Origin: Candidatus Faecousia faecavium
GTDB lineage: Bacteria; Bacillota; Clostridia; Oscillospirales; Oscillospiraceae
DNA: 58,160 bases
Reading direction: 5' to 3'
Assembly (NCBI GenBank): GCA_018712645.1
Contig: DVGO01000014.1
Span: forward strand, 1-58,160
The notes below the pieces were generated by a model. The model ran no database searches, had not been told where the DNA came from, and saw nothing but the letters and a program-made list of their open reading frames with translations. Shown here one piece after another: positions 33,055 through 41,812 of this stretch. Every line of letters starts with the position of its first letter. The first letter of the stretch is position 1. The position numbers were made by a program, and so were the translations under genes.

Positions 33055-33569
33055 ACACCTCCTTCCAATTCCCTGACTTTTTTTAACAGTTTAATCTCCA
33101 TTTCCTTGTCCCGGAGCTGGGCTTTCAATATTCGTACCTGAGCCTGCAGTTTCTCCGTGTCGGTCATTTCACTCTCCGGCTTCGTGCGCCCTCTGCCGTC
33201 TGCCAGACCGTCAATGCCTTTTTCCTCATACTTGCGTACCCAGGAATAGATCTGCTGATAGGACACCCCGTACTGCTCCACCGTCAGCAAATAGTCCTTA
33301 CCATGTTCCAGGCAGAATGCCACGATCTTTGCCCGTTCCTGCTGAGTCGTTTTCTTCCCTTTGGTCATATAGAGTGCCCCTTTCCCAGTCCTGCACTGTT
33401 TAAACTCTTTATGACCATTATAGCACATGATCCATTCTCTGATGGATTCTTTATCACCTATCTGGTGCAGCTTTGCCAGGTATCGTAAACTCCCTCTTCC
33501 TGACAAATATTCTTCTACAACTTTTTGCTTTAGCTCTGTGCTGTACGTCCGATAAACCCGTTTGGACAT
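33039..33569 (-). CDS. IS3-family transposase, OrfA (helix-turn-helix)
   Basis: Product of 176 residues with two helix-turn-helix units (KQKVVEEYLSGRGSLRYLAK and YLLTVEQYGVSYQQIYSWVR) and a C-terminal leucine-zipper-like coiled coil (EKLQAQVRILKAQLRDKEME). It recognises the IS ends. The slippery tract AAAAAAAG lies in its 3' end before the overlap with OrfB. Confidence 0.93.
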   Translation of the reverse strand: MSKRVYRTYSTELKQKVVEEYLSGRGSLRYLAKLHQIGDKESIREWIMCYNGHKEFKQCRTGKGALYMTKGKKTTQQERAKIVAFCLEHGKDYLLTVEQYGVSYQQIYSWVRKYEEKGIDGLADGRGRTKPESEMTDTEKLQAQVRILKAQLRDKEMEIKLLKKVRELEGGVWWEK

Positions 33570-33646
33570 AGAAATAGCCCCCTTAATCTAGTCTCGAAAA
33601 CTTTTGCTTTTTCGAGTGTCTACTCTAAGGGGACTATATCAAAACG

Positions 33647-33660
33647 CTGCTGGCTATTTT
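33647..33660 (-). repeat. Right half of the split terminator
   Basis: CTGCTGGCTATTTT, six bases after the metG stop side of the IS; perfect 14-bp inverted partner of 32060-32073, now about 1.57 kb apart. Confidence 0.7.
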
Positions 33661-33666
33661 GTCTTA

Positions 33667-35616
33667 TCAAACCAACCGGGAACCGGCGGGGATGTTGTCG
33701 CTGAGCATCACCAGATTCAGCTTGTCACCCCGTTCAGCAGACAGCAGCATACCGCAGCTCATCTGGCCCATCATCTTCCGGGGGGCCAGGTTGGTCACTG
33801 CCACCAGGGTCTTGCCCACCAGCTCTTCAGGCTGGTAGTACTTGGCAATTCCGGACAGAATCTGACGGGGCTCCTTGGTACCGTCGTCCAGGGTAAACTT
33901 CAAAAGCTTATCGGACTTCTTTACCTTCTCACAGGTCAATACCTTTACCACTGTCATTTCCACCTTCTCAAACTGGTCGAAGGTAATCTCCGGCAGGGGT
34001 TCGGGCAGGGGATCTTCCTGGGGTTCGGCGGAAGCCTTCTGCAATTCTTCCAGGGCTGCCAGTTCCTTCTCCAGATCAATTCTGGGGAACAGGGGATTGC
34101 CGGCCACCGTTGCCACATCCCCAGCCAGGGTGCCGAAAGCCTTCAGACTGTCCCAGTCCATGGCCGCGCCGCCCAGACGCTTGCCGATTTCCGCAGCAGT
34201 GTCGGGCATGAAGGGGCTGAGCAGGCCGCCGCAGATGCGGACAGTCTCCAGCAGGTTGTACAGAACTCTTGCCAGACGGGGCTTGTTCTCTTCGCTCTTG
34301 GCCAGCACCCAGGGGGCGTTCTCGTCGATATACTTGTTGGCCCGGGAAATCACCTTGAATACCTCTGCCAGGGCGTTCTGGAAGGCGTACTTTTCCATCT
34401 GGGCTTCGTAAGCATCCCGCAGGCCGGAAACCATGGCAATCAGCTCGGCGTCCTTTTCTTCGTCTGCCAGCTGCTCTGTGGGCAGATGCTCGCCAAAGTA
34501 CTTCTGGGCCATGGCCACCGTACGGGACACCAGGTTACCCAGGTCGTTGGCCAAATCCACGTTGATGGTGTTGATCAGCAGCTCATTGGAGAAGTTGCCG
34601 TCGGAGCCGAAGGGGAAGGAGCGCAGCAGGAAGAACCGCAGGGCATCCACGCCGAATCGCTCGGACAGCACATAGGGGTCCACCACGTTGCCCTTGGACT
34701 TGCTCATCTTGCCGCCGTCCAACAGCAGCCAGCCGTGGCCGTAGACCTTCTTGGGCAGGGGCAGGTTCAGGCTCATCAGCATAGCGGGCCAGATGATGGA
34801 GTGGAAGCGCACAATCTCCTTGCCGATGAAATGCACGTCGGCGGGCCAGAACTTATCCAGATCGTTATACTTGTCATTTTCAAAGCCCAGGGCGGTCATG
34901 TAGTTGAACAGAGCGTCAATCCACACATAGACCACATGGCCCGGGTCAAAGTCCACCGGCACGCCCCAGGTGAAGCTGGTACGGGAGACACACAGATCCT
35001 CCAGGCCGGGCTTGATGAAGTTGTTCACCATTTCGCTGACCCGGCTCCGGGGCTCCAGGAAGTCGGTGTTTTCCAGCAGATCCTGCACCCGGTCAGCATA
35101 CTTGCTCAGCCGGAAGAAATAGGCTTCTTCCTCAGCGTCCTGGACTTCTCTGCCGCAGTCGGGGCACTTGCCGTCCACCAGCTGGCTCTCGGTCCAGAAG
35201 GACTCACAGGGTTTGCAGTACTTACCGGTGTACTTGCCCTTGTAGATGTCCCCGTTTTCGTACATCTTCTTGAAAATCTTCTGGATGGCAGCCACATGGT
35301 AATCGTCGGTGGTGCGGATGAACCGGTCATAGGAAATGTTCATCAGCTTCCACAGATCCAGCACGCCCTTTTCGCCGGTGACAATGTTGTCCACGAACTG
35401 CTGGGGGGGCACGCCGGCTTCCTTGGCCTTGTCCTCAATCTTCTGGCCATGCTCGTCGGTGCCGGTAAGGAACATCACATCGTAACCCTGCAGCCGCTTG
35501 AACCGGGCCATGGTGTCGGTAGCCACGGTGCAGTAGGCGTGGCCGATATGAAGCTTGGCAGAGGGGTAATAGATGGGAGTGGTAATGTAATATTTACCCT
35601 TGCATTTTTCGCACAT
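33667..35616 (-). CDS. metG: Methionyl-tRNA synthetase
   Basis: Enzyme of 649 residues that charges tRNA-Met. HIGH-type motif HIGHAYC (about 24), zinc knuckles CKPC...CPDC in the connective domain, KMSKS loop GGKMSKSKGN (about 300), and a C-terminal tRNA-binding OB domain (FDQFEKVEMTVVKVLTCEKV). The start MCEKCKGKYYITTPIYY (ATG at 35614-35616) has AGGAGG 6 nt upstream. It is preceded by a T-box leader with its own promoter. Confidence 0.97.
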   Translation of the reverse strand: MCEKCKGKYYITTPIYYPSAKLHIGHAYCTVATDTMARFKRLQGYDVMFLTGTDEHGQKIEDKAKEAGVPPQQFVDNIVTGEKGVLDLWKLMNISYDRFIRTTDDYHVAAIQKIFKKMYENGDIYKGKYTGKYCKPCESFWTESQLVDGKCPDCGREVQDAEEEAYFFRLSKYADRVQDLLENTDFLEPRSRVSEMVNNFIKPGLEDLCVSRTSFTWGVPVDFDPGHVVYVWIDALFNYMTALGFENDKYNDLDKFWPADVHFIGKEIVRFHSIIWPAMLMSLNLPLPKKVYGHGWLLLDGGKMSKSKGNVVDPYVLSERFGVDALRFFLLRSFPFGSDGNFSNELLINTINVDLANDLGNLVSRTVAMAQKYFGEHLPTEQLADEEKDAELIAMVSGLRDAYEAQMEKYAFQNALAEVFKVISRANKYIDENAPWVLAKSEENKPRLARVLYNLLETVRICGGLLSPFMPDTAAEIGKRLGGAAMDWDSLKAFGTLAGDVATVAGNPLFPRIDLEKELAALEELQKASAEPQEDPLPEPLPEITFDQFEKVEMTVVKVLTCEKVKKSDKLLKFTLDDGTKEPRQILSGIAKYYQPEELVGKTLVAVTNLAPRKMMGQMSCGMLLSAERGDKLNLVMLSDNIPAGSRLV

Positions 35617-35639
35617 AAAAATCCTCCTAACATATGAAA

Positions 35640-35875
35640 AATCGCCCCGGGATAACCCAAGGGCGACAAAAATTGACGCGGTACCACCTTGTTTCGCGGA
35701 AAAGCCTTTCCGCCTCACAAACACGCTGTAACGGGCGACCCCGGGAGCGGCTACCTATCGACGCTCCGGCTCCGAGACCATGTTCCGCTTCCGCAGCCGT
35801 ACCCCCTCTCACCTGCCGGGGCTCTCTGAACGGGGCGCAAAGCCTACTCTTCTCTTCACAGCCTTCTACCTATCC
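35640..35875 (-). promoter_or_regulatory. T-box riboswitch of metG
   Basis: The minus-strand leader contains the T-box sequence AAGGTGGTACCGCG (35677-35690), followed by the terminator hairpin TCGCCCTTGGG...CCCGGGGCGA with TTTTT (35636-35666). In the stem I region the segment GGAACATGGTC offers an AUG specifier (35779-35781), fitting methionine. Uncharged tRNA-Met would stabilise the antiterminator and switch on metG. Confidence 0.92.
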
Positions 35876-35880
35876 TGGTC

Positions 35881-35910
35881 ATTATATCCCGAAATGGTGC
35901 ATTTTGTCAA
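35881..35910 (-). promoter_or_regulatory. Promoter of the T-box/metG transcript
   Basis: TTGACA (35905-35910), 18 bp, TATAAT (35881-35886), lying directly after the eutH stop codon. Confidence 0.8.
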
Positions 35911-35916
35911 CACCCA

Positions 35917-36996
35917 TTATCCTTCTTCTTTCCGGGTCAGCCACAACGCCACGGCGATGGCGCTGACGCCCCCTGCCAGTTTCCCCGCAATCATGGCCCC
36001 CATGATTTCCGGAGCAAATCCGGCGGCAAAGCCCAGATGGTCCCCGAATACAAAGGCCGCCGACACTGCAAAGGCAATGTTGACCACCTTTCCCCGGTAG
36101 TTCATGTCCTTCACCAGGCCGAAGGTGGCAATGGAATTGGCAAGGCTGGCAATCAGTCCCGCCGCAGCGGCATCGTTGATGCCCAAAGTTTTGCCCACCG
36201 CCATCAGGGGCTTTCTAAGCAGCTTGGTAATGACGAATACCAATGGAAACGCTCCCGCCAGCACAATGGCAATGGTTCCCACGGTGGCAAAGCCTTCCGA
36301 AATCGGGGCCATCCCGGGAATCAGGGCAAATCCAGTTAATGCCTCCACGATGGCCGCCGCCAGACCGATGGTCACCAGGGCCACAACTCCTTTGCCGAAT
36401 ACCGCAAACCCCCGGACCATGGCGCTTTCTGCCTTCCAGAGTCCCAGGGCAATCAGCGCCGCCAAAATCACAATGGGCAGCAGATTTTGCAGCACCATCA
36501 TGATGGGATACCCTGCCACCAGGCCTCCCACCAGGATGCCCACCGGGATGGTCACAATGCCGCACAGAATTCCCTTGGCCATCACCGGGCGGTCGGATTC
36601 TTCTAAAATTCCCATGGCAACGGGAATGGTAAACACAATGGTCGCCCCCAGCATGGAGCCGGTAATCACGCCTCCCAGCAATGCCGCCTGAGGGTCTTCG
36701 GTCATCTGCTGGGCCAGAGCGCCGCCGCCCATGTCGCAGGCCAGCAAAGATCCTGCAAACATGGCAGGGTCCGCCCCCAGCAGCCGGAACACCGGCACCA
36801 CCACCGGGCGCAGAATCGCCGCCAGCACCGGCGCCAGGGACACAATTCCCACCATGGCCAGCGCCAGGGAGCCCATGGCCAGAATGCCGTTTTCAAACTC
36901 CTGCCCCAGCCCAAATCGGTTGCCCAGAATCCGGTCAATGGCACCCAGCACCGCAAAGGCCGCCATTACCGCAATGAGTATTTCGTGAAAGGACAT
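35917..36996 (-). CDS. eutH: Ethanolamine permease EutH
   Basis: Membrane protein of 359 residues with about ten hydrophobic segments, matching EutH (MSFHEILIAVMAAFAVLGAI; ACDMGGGALAQQMT). It imports ethanolamine, chiefly where diffusion is not enough. Last gene of the eut operon; GGAGG is 8 nt before ATG. No separate terminator is seen before the metG promoter. Confidence 0.95.
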   Translation of the reverse strand: MSFHEILIAVMAAFAVLGAIDRILGNRFGLGQEFENGILAMGSLALAMVGIVSLAPVLAAILRPVVVPVFRLLGADPAMFAGSLLACDMGGGALAQQMTEDPQAALLGGVITGSMLGATIVFTIPVAMGILEESDRPVMAKGILCGIVTIPVGILVGGLVAGYPIMMVLQNLLPIVILAALIALGLWKAESAMVRGFAVFGKGVVALVTIGLAAAIVEALTGFALIPGMAPISEGFATVGTIAIVLAGAFPLVFVITKLLRKPLMAVGKTLGINDAAAAGLIASLANSIATFGLVKDMNYRGKVVNIAFAVSAAFVFGDHLGFAAGFAPEIMGAMIAGKLAGGVSAIAVALWLTRKEEG

Positions 36997-37017
36997 ATCC
37001 TTTCCCTCCTCCGGATT

Positions 37018-37248
37018 CTATTTTTCGTCCACAATGGCCACCACTGCCGCATCCACCGGGGCGTCCATGCAGTACTTCGATGCCACGGTGCCGGTGGCCA
37101 GCAGTACCCGGTCGCCGGTTCCGGCCCCCACCTGGTCTGCTGCTACAATGGTCTGCCCGTCGGCTTCCACCACCAGGAAGGTCTGCCCTTGCAGACATGC
37201 CGCTTTTCGGGTGGCCCAGATGGCGCCGATTACATTTCCTACCTTCAT
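37018..37248 (-). CDS. eutN: Microcompartment pentameric vertex protein EutN
   Basis: EutN/CcmL-type protein of 76 residues (MKVGNVIGAIWATRKAACLQ). Five copies cap the corners of the microcompartment shell. Slightly shorter than usual. Its start overlaps the stop of the unknown 132-residue gene by 4 bp. Confidence 0.95.
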   Translation of the reverse strand: MKVGNVIGAIWATRKAACLQGQTFLVVEADGQTIVAADQVGAGTGDRVLLATGTVASKYCMDAPVDAAVVAIVDEK

Positions 37249-37643
37249 TTCGTTCCCTCCATAATCTCCCTGGCCAGGGGGGTCAAGACCGCCCCGGGGC
37301 TTGGCTGCTGCCCGGTAGAGCGCAAAATCCGGGCTTCTTCCGCCGTAATCAGTTTTTTCCGGCCGCCGTCAGTAAACAGAACCCCCCAGTTTTTCAGCTC
37401 CCGCTGGGCAGCGGTGAGACTGCCGGACAGTGCCCGGTTTTTGGGAGCCTCCGGCAGTCCCGGGGTGTACAGATACACTTGTTTTCCCTCTGCCAGAGCC
37501 TGCAACACCCGCTCTTCCTGAAACCGCAGCAGCTGGGAAAGGCTCAGAGAGCCGATCACCACTGCATCATAGGGTGCTTCCGTCACATATTGATACCCCA
37601 GCTGCGCCATGGGCTCCTTGCCCACCAGCAGCGCCCGGGTCAT
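37245..37643 (-). CDS. Eut-associated protein of unknown function (132 residues)
   Basis: Mixed alpha/beta protein without signal or membrane segments (MTRALLVGKEPMAQLGYQYV...). The N-terminal half (DAVVIGSLSLSQLLRFQEERV, GKQVYLYTPGLPE) looks like a small Rossmann-type domain related to flavoprotein or subunit-binding folds, but I recognise no family. It overlaps pduL/eutD upstream and eutN downstream by 4 bp each, so it is certainly part of the operon and co-translated. A role in the microcompartment, perhaps cargo or cofactor handling, is inferred from place only. Confidence 0.8.
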   Translation of the reverse strand: MTRALLVGKEPMAQLGYQYVTEAPYDAVVIGSLSLSQLLRFQEERVLQALAEGKQVYLYTPGLPEAPKNRALSGSLTAAQRELKNWGVLFTDGGRKKLITAEEARILRSTGQQPSPGAVLTPLAREIMEGTK

Positions 37644-38242
37644 GGGACAATCCTCCCCAGATCCCCCTTGCGGAAACCGCAGGCGTTGGCTTCGTCATAG
37701 TCCAGATGAGCAAAACTGGCAAACTCCGGGCTGACCCGCACCGCCACGTCGGAGAAGGTCAGGGGCCGGTCGGTAAGGGCTTGCAGCTTCACCACCTGCT
37801 TGTCCCGCACCCCAAACCGGGCCGCATCCTCCGGGGTCAGGTGAATGTGCCGCTGGGCGGCCACCACCCCCTGGGTCAGCTCCACCCGTCCCCTTGGGCC
37901 AACCAAAACCGTTCCCGGGCTGCCCGCCACATCCCCGGACAGCCGCACCGGGGGTTCAATCCCCAGCGTCCGTCCATCGGTCAGGGAAATCTCCACCTGG
38001 GCTTCTCTCCGCTCCGGCCCCAGTACCGCCACATTTTCAAACTCCCCTTTGGGGCCAATCACCGTCACCCGTTCCTCCGCCAAATACTGTCCCGGCTGGG
38101 AAAGGGGCCGCTTGGGGGTCAGGGGATGGCCAAACAGAGTCAGGGCCTGCTCTTTTGTCACATGCACATGCCGGCCGGAAGCTTCCAGCTCCACGAAGAG
38201 CCGCTTTACCACGCTCTGCACCAGTGCATCCAATTCCTGCAT
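37640..38242 (-). CDS. pduL: PduL-type phosphotransacylase (Eut phosphate acetyltransferase)
   Basis: Protein of 200 residues made of two PduL beta-barrel repeats. Zinc-binding histidines lie in SGRHVHVT and AQRHIHLTPEDA, and the end HLDYDEANACG is conserved. Converts acetyl-CoA to acetyl phosphate inside or beside the microcompartment and recycles CoA for EutE. It stands in for the Pta-type EutD of enteric bacteria. AAGGAGG is upstream of ATG. Confidence 0.95.
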   Translation of the reverse strand: MQELDALVQSVVKRLFVELEASGRHVHVTKEQALTLFGHPLTPKRPLSQPGQYLAEERVTVIGPKGEFENVAVLGPERREAQVEISLTDGRTLGIEPPVRLSGDVAGSPGTVLVGPRGRVELTQGVVAAQRHIHLTPEDAARFGVRDKQVVKLQALTDRPLTFSDVAVRVSPEFASFAHLDYDEANACGFRKGDLGRIVP

Positions 38243-38257
38243 GGGTACCCAACCTCC

Positions 38258-39688
38258 TTATCCCAGCCGCTGCAAGATTTTCTCCGTCAGCAGCTGCACC
38301 AATTCCTCATTCACCGTCAGCGATTTCTGGGCGGGCTGCTCCCCCGTGTCCCAGGCTACCCGGCGAATGTTAATCAGATCCATGGGAGAAATGTTGTTGG
38401 AGGAGCTGCTGCCGCCCACGGCCCCGCAGCCCAGGGTCAGCGCCGGGAACAGTCCCGTAGTAGCACCGATGCCCCCCAATGCCGCCGGTGTATTCACCAG
38501 GAACCGGGACACGGGAATTTTCGCCGCAAAGCGCCGGATCACCCCTTCGTCGGAGGCGTGCATGGCAAAGGTGTGACCGCTTCCTTCGTGGGTCAGAATT
38601 TTGACGCACATATTCAGCACCGCTTCCTCGTTTTCCATCACGTAGAACGCCAGCACCGGGCAGAGCTTTTCCATGGAGTAAGGCTGAGCAGGGCCGGCCT
38701 CTTCCTCCCGGGCAACCAGGATTTTCGTTCCCTGAGGGACAGAGAATCCTGCCAGTTTGGCAAGGTGCTGCGCCGGTTTTCCCACAATCTCCGGATTCAG
38801 GGCGCCGGAGGGACGGAACAGGATCTTCGCCAACTTCCCCGCCTGCTCCGTGTCCATAAAGTAGAATCCCTGGCGCTGGGCTTCCGCTTTGACCTGATTT
38901 TCCAGGGCTTTTTCCACGATGATGCTCTGCTCCGAAGCGCAGACCGTACCGTTATCGAAGGTTTTCGACCGGGCGATACAGGACAGGGCCTGGGAAATGT
39001 CCGCGCTGTGGTGGATATAGGCCGGGCCGTTGCCCGCTCCCACGCCGATGGCAGGCTTTCCGGAGGAGTAGGCCGCCTTCACCATTCCCGGCCCGCCGGT
39101 GGCCAGAATCAGCCGCACCGGCTCCGCCTTCATCAGTTCCTGACACCCTTCCAGAGAAGGGATGCTCAGGCAGGCCACGCTTCCCTTGGGGGCTCCGGCT
39201 GCTTCTGCCGCTGCCGCCACAATTTCCGCTGCTCTTCGGGTACAGGCCAGAGCCTTAGGATGGGGAGAAAAGACAATGCTGTTTCCCGCCTTCAGGGCGA
39301 TGATGGCCTTGTAGCAGACGGTAGAGGTGGGGTTGGTGCTGGGCACAATGGCCGCAATCACCCCCACCGGCACACCGATTTCCCAGAGCTTGTCCTGCTT
39401 ACTTTCCTTCAGCAGCCCCACGGTTTTCATTCCCCGGATGGCCTTTGCCAGGGTTTCAGAGGCGAAGCGGTTTTTGATAATTTTGTCCTGGGCATTGCCA
39501 AAGCCCGTTTCCTTCACTGCCATTTCCGCAAGGGCGGCAGCTTCTGCGGCAAAGGCCTTGGCTACCGCTTCCACAATGGCATCCAGGGCTTCCTGGGGCA
39601 TTGCGGCCAGCTTTTGCTGGGCAATCTGGGCCTGGCGGGCAGCGCTGCGGGCTTCCTGCCGGGCGGCCAAATCCTTGTCAAATTCCAT
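38258..39688 (-). CDS. eutE: CoA-acylating acetaldehyde dehydrogenase EutE
   Basis: Aldehyde dehydrogenase of 476 residues making acetyl-CoA from acetaldehyde and NAD. The catalytic Cys lies in FDNGTVCASEQSIIVEK, and the glycine-rich GPGMVKAAYSSGKPAIGVGA region forms part of the cofactor site. The N-terminal helix MEFDKDLAARQEARSAARQA could be the encapsulation peptide for the shell. Follows eutB by 16 bp. Confidence 0.96.
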   Translation of the reverse strand: MEFDKDLAARQEARSAARQAQIAQQKLAAMPQEALDAIVEAVAKAFAAEAAALAEMAVKETGFGNAQDKIIKNRFASETLAKAIRGMKTVGLLKESKQDKLWEIGVPVGVIAAIVPSTNPTSTVCYKAIIALKAGNSIVFSPHPKALACTRRAAEIVAAAAEAAGAPKGSVACLSIPSLEGCQELMKAEPVRLILATGGPGMVKAAYSSGKPAIGVGAGNGPAYIHHSADISQALSCIARSKTFDNGTVCASEQSIIVEKALENQVKAEAQRQGFYFMDTEQAGKLAKILFRPSGALNPEIVGKPAQHLAKLAGFSVPQGTKILVAREEEAGPAQPYSMEKLCPVLAFYVMENEEAVLNMCVKILTHEGSGHTFAMHASDEGVIRRFAAKIPVSRFLVNTPAALGGIGATTGLFPALTLGCGAVGGSSSSNNISPMDLINIRRVAWDTGEQPAQKSLTVNEELVQLLTEKILQRLG

Positions 39689-39704
39689 TGTTTCTCTTCC
39701 CTCC

Positions 39705-41069
39705 TTAGAACAGCAGACTGGAACCGTCGCCGGCCTTTTTCGTCAGCTTTCCGTTTTCTACAAAACCCATGGTTTCCAGCCAGTGCTGGAATTCCGGGAT
39801 GGCGGTTTTTCCCGTCAGTTCCCGCAGAGCGGCCGTTTCCCGGAAGCCGGTGGTCTGGTAGTTGAGCATGATGTCATCCCCATGGGGAATGCCCATAAAG
39901 TAGTTGCACCCCGCCAGGGTCAGCAGGCTTGCCAGATTCTCAATGTCATTCTGGTCAGCTTTCATATGGTTGGTGTAGCAGCAGTCGCAGCCCATGGAAA
40001 TGCCGGTAAGCTTGCCCATAAAGTGGTCTTCCAGTCCTGCCCGGGTGACCTGCCGGGCATCGTACAGATATTCCGGCCCGATAAAGCCCACCACGGTGTT
40101 CACCAGGAAAGGCTGGAACCGCTTGGCAAAGCCGTAGCACCGAGCCTCCATGGTCACCTGGTCGGTGTTGTGGTGGGCGTTGGAGCTCAGCTCCGAGCCC
40201 TGCCCGGTTTCAAAGTACATCACATTGGGCCCTTCGGCGGTGCCTTCTTTCAGAAGCAGCTGCCGGGCTTCTTCCAATGTTGCTGCCGAGAAACCGAAGG
40301 CTTCGTTGCCCTTCTGGCTGCCTGCAATGGACTGGAAAATCAGGTCGCAGGGTGCTCCCGCCCGGACAGCCTTCATCTGGGCCGTCACATGGGCCAGAAC
40401 GCAGATCTGGGTGGGAATCTGCCAATGTTCCTTGATCTCCTGGAACCGGCGCAGCACCTTGCCCACCTGCTCCGGGCTGTCGGTCACCGGGTTCAGGCCG
40501 ATGACTGCATCACCGGCACCGAAGCTCAGACCTTCCAGGGTGGAGGCCGTGATACCCTCAGGATCATCAGTGGTGTGGTTGGGCTGAAGCCGGCAGCTCA
40601 AGGTGCCGGGCAGACCAATGGTGGTATTGCAGTGGGCGGTGACGGTGATTTTCTGGGCCGCGTAAATCAGATCCAGGTTGCCCATGATCTTGCACACCGC
40701 CGCCACCATTTCCGATGTCAGGCCCCGGCTGAGCTTGCGGATGTCGTCCCCCGTGGTGGTTTCGCTCAGAATCCACTCCCGCAGGTCGGACACCGTCCAG
40801 CCCCGGATTTTGTTGTAGACGGTTTCGTTCACGTCATCCTGAATGATCCGGGTGACCTCGTCCTCTTCGTAAGGTACCGCCGGACTTTCCCGGAGATCCC
40901 CTAGGGTCAGCGCCGACAGCACCACCTTGGCAGCCACCCGCTCCTGGGCGCTTTCTGCCGCCAGACCCGCCAGCTTGTCTCCGGTTTTCTCCTCGTTGGC
41001 CTTGGCCAGCACCTCTTTGATGTCCCGGAATGTGTAAGTTTTCCCCAACAGGGTGGTTTTCAGCTTCAT
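39705..41069 (-). CDS. eutB: Ethanolamine ammonia-lyase large subunit EutB
   Basis: Catalytic subunit of 454 residues of the B12-dependent lyase that splits ethanolamine into acetaldehyde and ammonia. MKLKTTLLGKTYTFRDIKEV, LSRGLTSEMVAAVCKIM, and MGCDCCYTNHMKADQND are typical. Start at ATG 41067-41069, with AAGG 9 nt upstream. Unusually it is not next to eutC: eutL, eutM and eutT lie between them. Confidence 0.97.
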   Translation of the reverse strand: MKLKTTLLGKTYTFRDIKEVLAKANEEKTGDKLAGLAAESAQERVAAKVVLSALTLGDLRESPAVPYEEDEVTRIIQDDVNETVYNKIRGWTVSDLREWILSETTTGDDIRKLSRGLTSEMVAAVCKIMGNLDLIYAAQKITVTAHCNTTIGLPGTLSCRLQPNHTTDDPEGITASTLEGLSFGAGDAVIGLNPVTDSPEQVGKVLRRFQEIKEHWQIPTQICVLAHVTAQMKAVRAGAPCDLIFQSIAGSQKGNEAFGFSAATLEEARQLLLKEGTAEGPNVMYFETGQGSELSSNAHHNTDQVTMEARCYGFAKRFQPFLVNTVVGFIGPEYLYDARQVTRAGLEDHFMGKLTGISMGCDCCYTNHMKADQNDIENLASLLTLAGCNYFMGIPHGDDIMLNYQTTGFRETAALRELTGKTAIPEFQHWLETMGFVENGKLTKKAGDGSSLLF

Positions 41070-41116
41070 AGTGTTCATCCTTTTGTCCATGGGGCGTCCG
41101 GGCATTCCGGACACGG

Positions 41117-41812
41117 TCAGACCGTGCCCGGATGTTCCGCTTTTTTACGCACCATCAAAATATAGAGCATACTGCTCATCCGATTCAGCGCCTGGAGAAG
41201 ATCCACCCGGGTGGGATTGCCCTCCCGGTCGGAAAAGGCCGTCACCGCCGAAAGTTCTGCCTCCCGGGCGGCGCATCTGGCCCGGTTCAGGCGGGCGATC
41301 ACAGGCCCATCCTGAGCCTGCGGCATAAAGTGGGGCTGACCGTAGTACTCCTGGGGAAAGTGGCTGTGTCTGCGCTGTTCCTGCTCCGTAAGGCCGCACA
41401 GGGTATCCCATTGCAGCTTCTCTTCCAGCACATCGCAGCGGATGATCTGCCGGGCCAGGGCCAGAATCTCCCCCACCGTTTTTTCCAGGGCTTTGTCCGC
41501 CTGCTGGCACAGAATCAGCTCTGCTTCCAGCGTATCCATCTTTCCCCGGAAGAGAATCCGGCTGTGGTTTTTTGGTACCAGTACCTGGGCATTGAGATGG
41601 GTCATGTGCTCCGGCTTTTCTTCCAGGAATCCTCCATTCAGCAGCCGGTAGCGTTCTACCTTGGCCTGCTCCGCCGGTAAAATGGCAATCCGCTCCCGGC
41701 TTAGATAGTCCCTGGCACCGCTGGTCAGCTGGTCCCCTTTGCCCAGGTAGTACACCCGTTTTCCGTCCCGGTTGCGGATATTGGCCCGGACGGCCTGCTC
41801 ATCCAGCAGCAT
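41117..41812 (-). CDS. eutT: EutT-type corrinoid adenosyltransferase
   Basis: Protein of 231 residues whose C-terminal half (about 95-225) has the helical bundle of ATP:cob(I)alamin adenosyltransferases (RARCAAREAELSAVTAF, RVDLLQALNRMSSMLYILM). It makes adenosylcobalamin for EutBC. The N-terminal 80 residues contain LSRERIAILP of EutT proteins; the HX11CCXXC metal motif of enteric EutT is not visible. It overlaps eutM by one base. Confidence 0.88.
   Translation of the reverse strand: MLLDEQAVRANIRNRDGKRVYYLGKGDQLTSGARDYLSRERIAILPAEQAKVERYRLLNGGFLEEKPEHMTHLNAQVLVPKNHSRILFRGKMDTLEAELILCQQADKALEKTVGEILALARQIIRCDVLEEKLQWDTLCGLTEQEQRRHSHFPQEYYGQPHFMPQAQDGPVIARLNRARCAAREAELSAVTAFSDREGNPTRVDLLQALNRMSSMLYILMVRKKAEHPGTV

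Larger units (their letters stand above)
32084..33636 (-). mobile_element. IS3-family (IS150-like) insertion sequence
   Basis: About 1553 bp with related imperfect ends: left TGCCCCCTGTCAAGTAGACA and right (inverted) TAGTCCCCTTAGAGTAGACA, which continue into GTGAAAAAACAAAAG and CTCGAAAAAGCAAAAG. It contains two overlapping transposase frames. No target duplication could be seen, so the exact ends may be off by some bases. It lies in the loop of an inverted repeat between the hydrolase gene and metG. Confidence 0.85.

Noticed and set aside
32074..33646. Target-site duplication of the IS3-family element
   Set aside because: The bases flanking the proposed ends (AGG on the left, TAT on the right) do not match, so no duplication is claimed.
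33604..35637. Long plus-strand open frame over metG
   Set aside because: Antisense shadow of metG; His/Gly/Gln-rich without any domain.
35640..35875. Possible tRNA-like structure
   Set aside because: The paired segments belong to the T-box leader; no tRNA acceptor or anticodon arms could be assembled. No tRNA or rRNA gene was found in the window.
37430..39865. Long plus-strand open frame over the pduL and eutE genes
   Set aside because: Antisense shadow of well-recognised eut genes; no ribosome-binding site or recognised domain.
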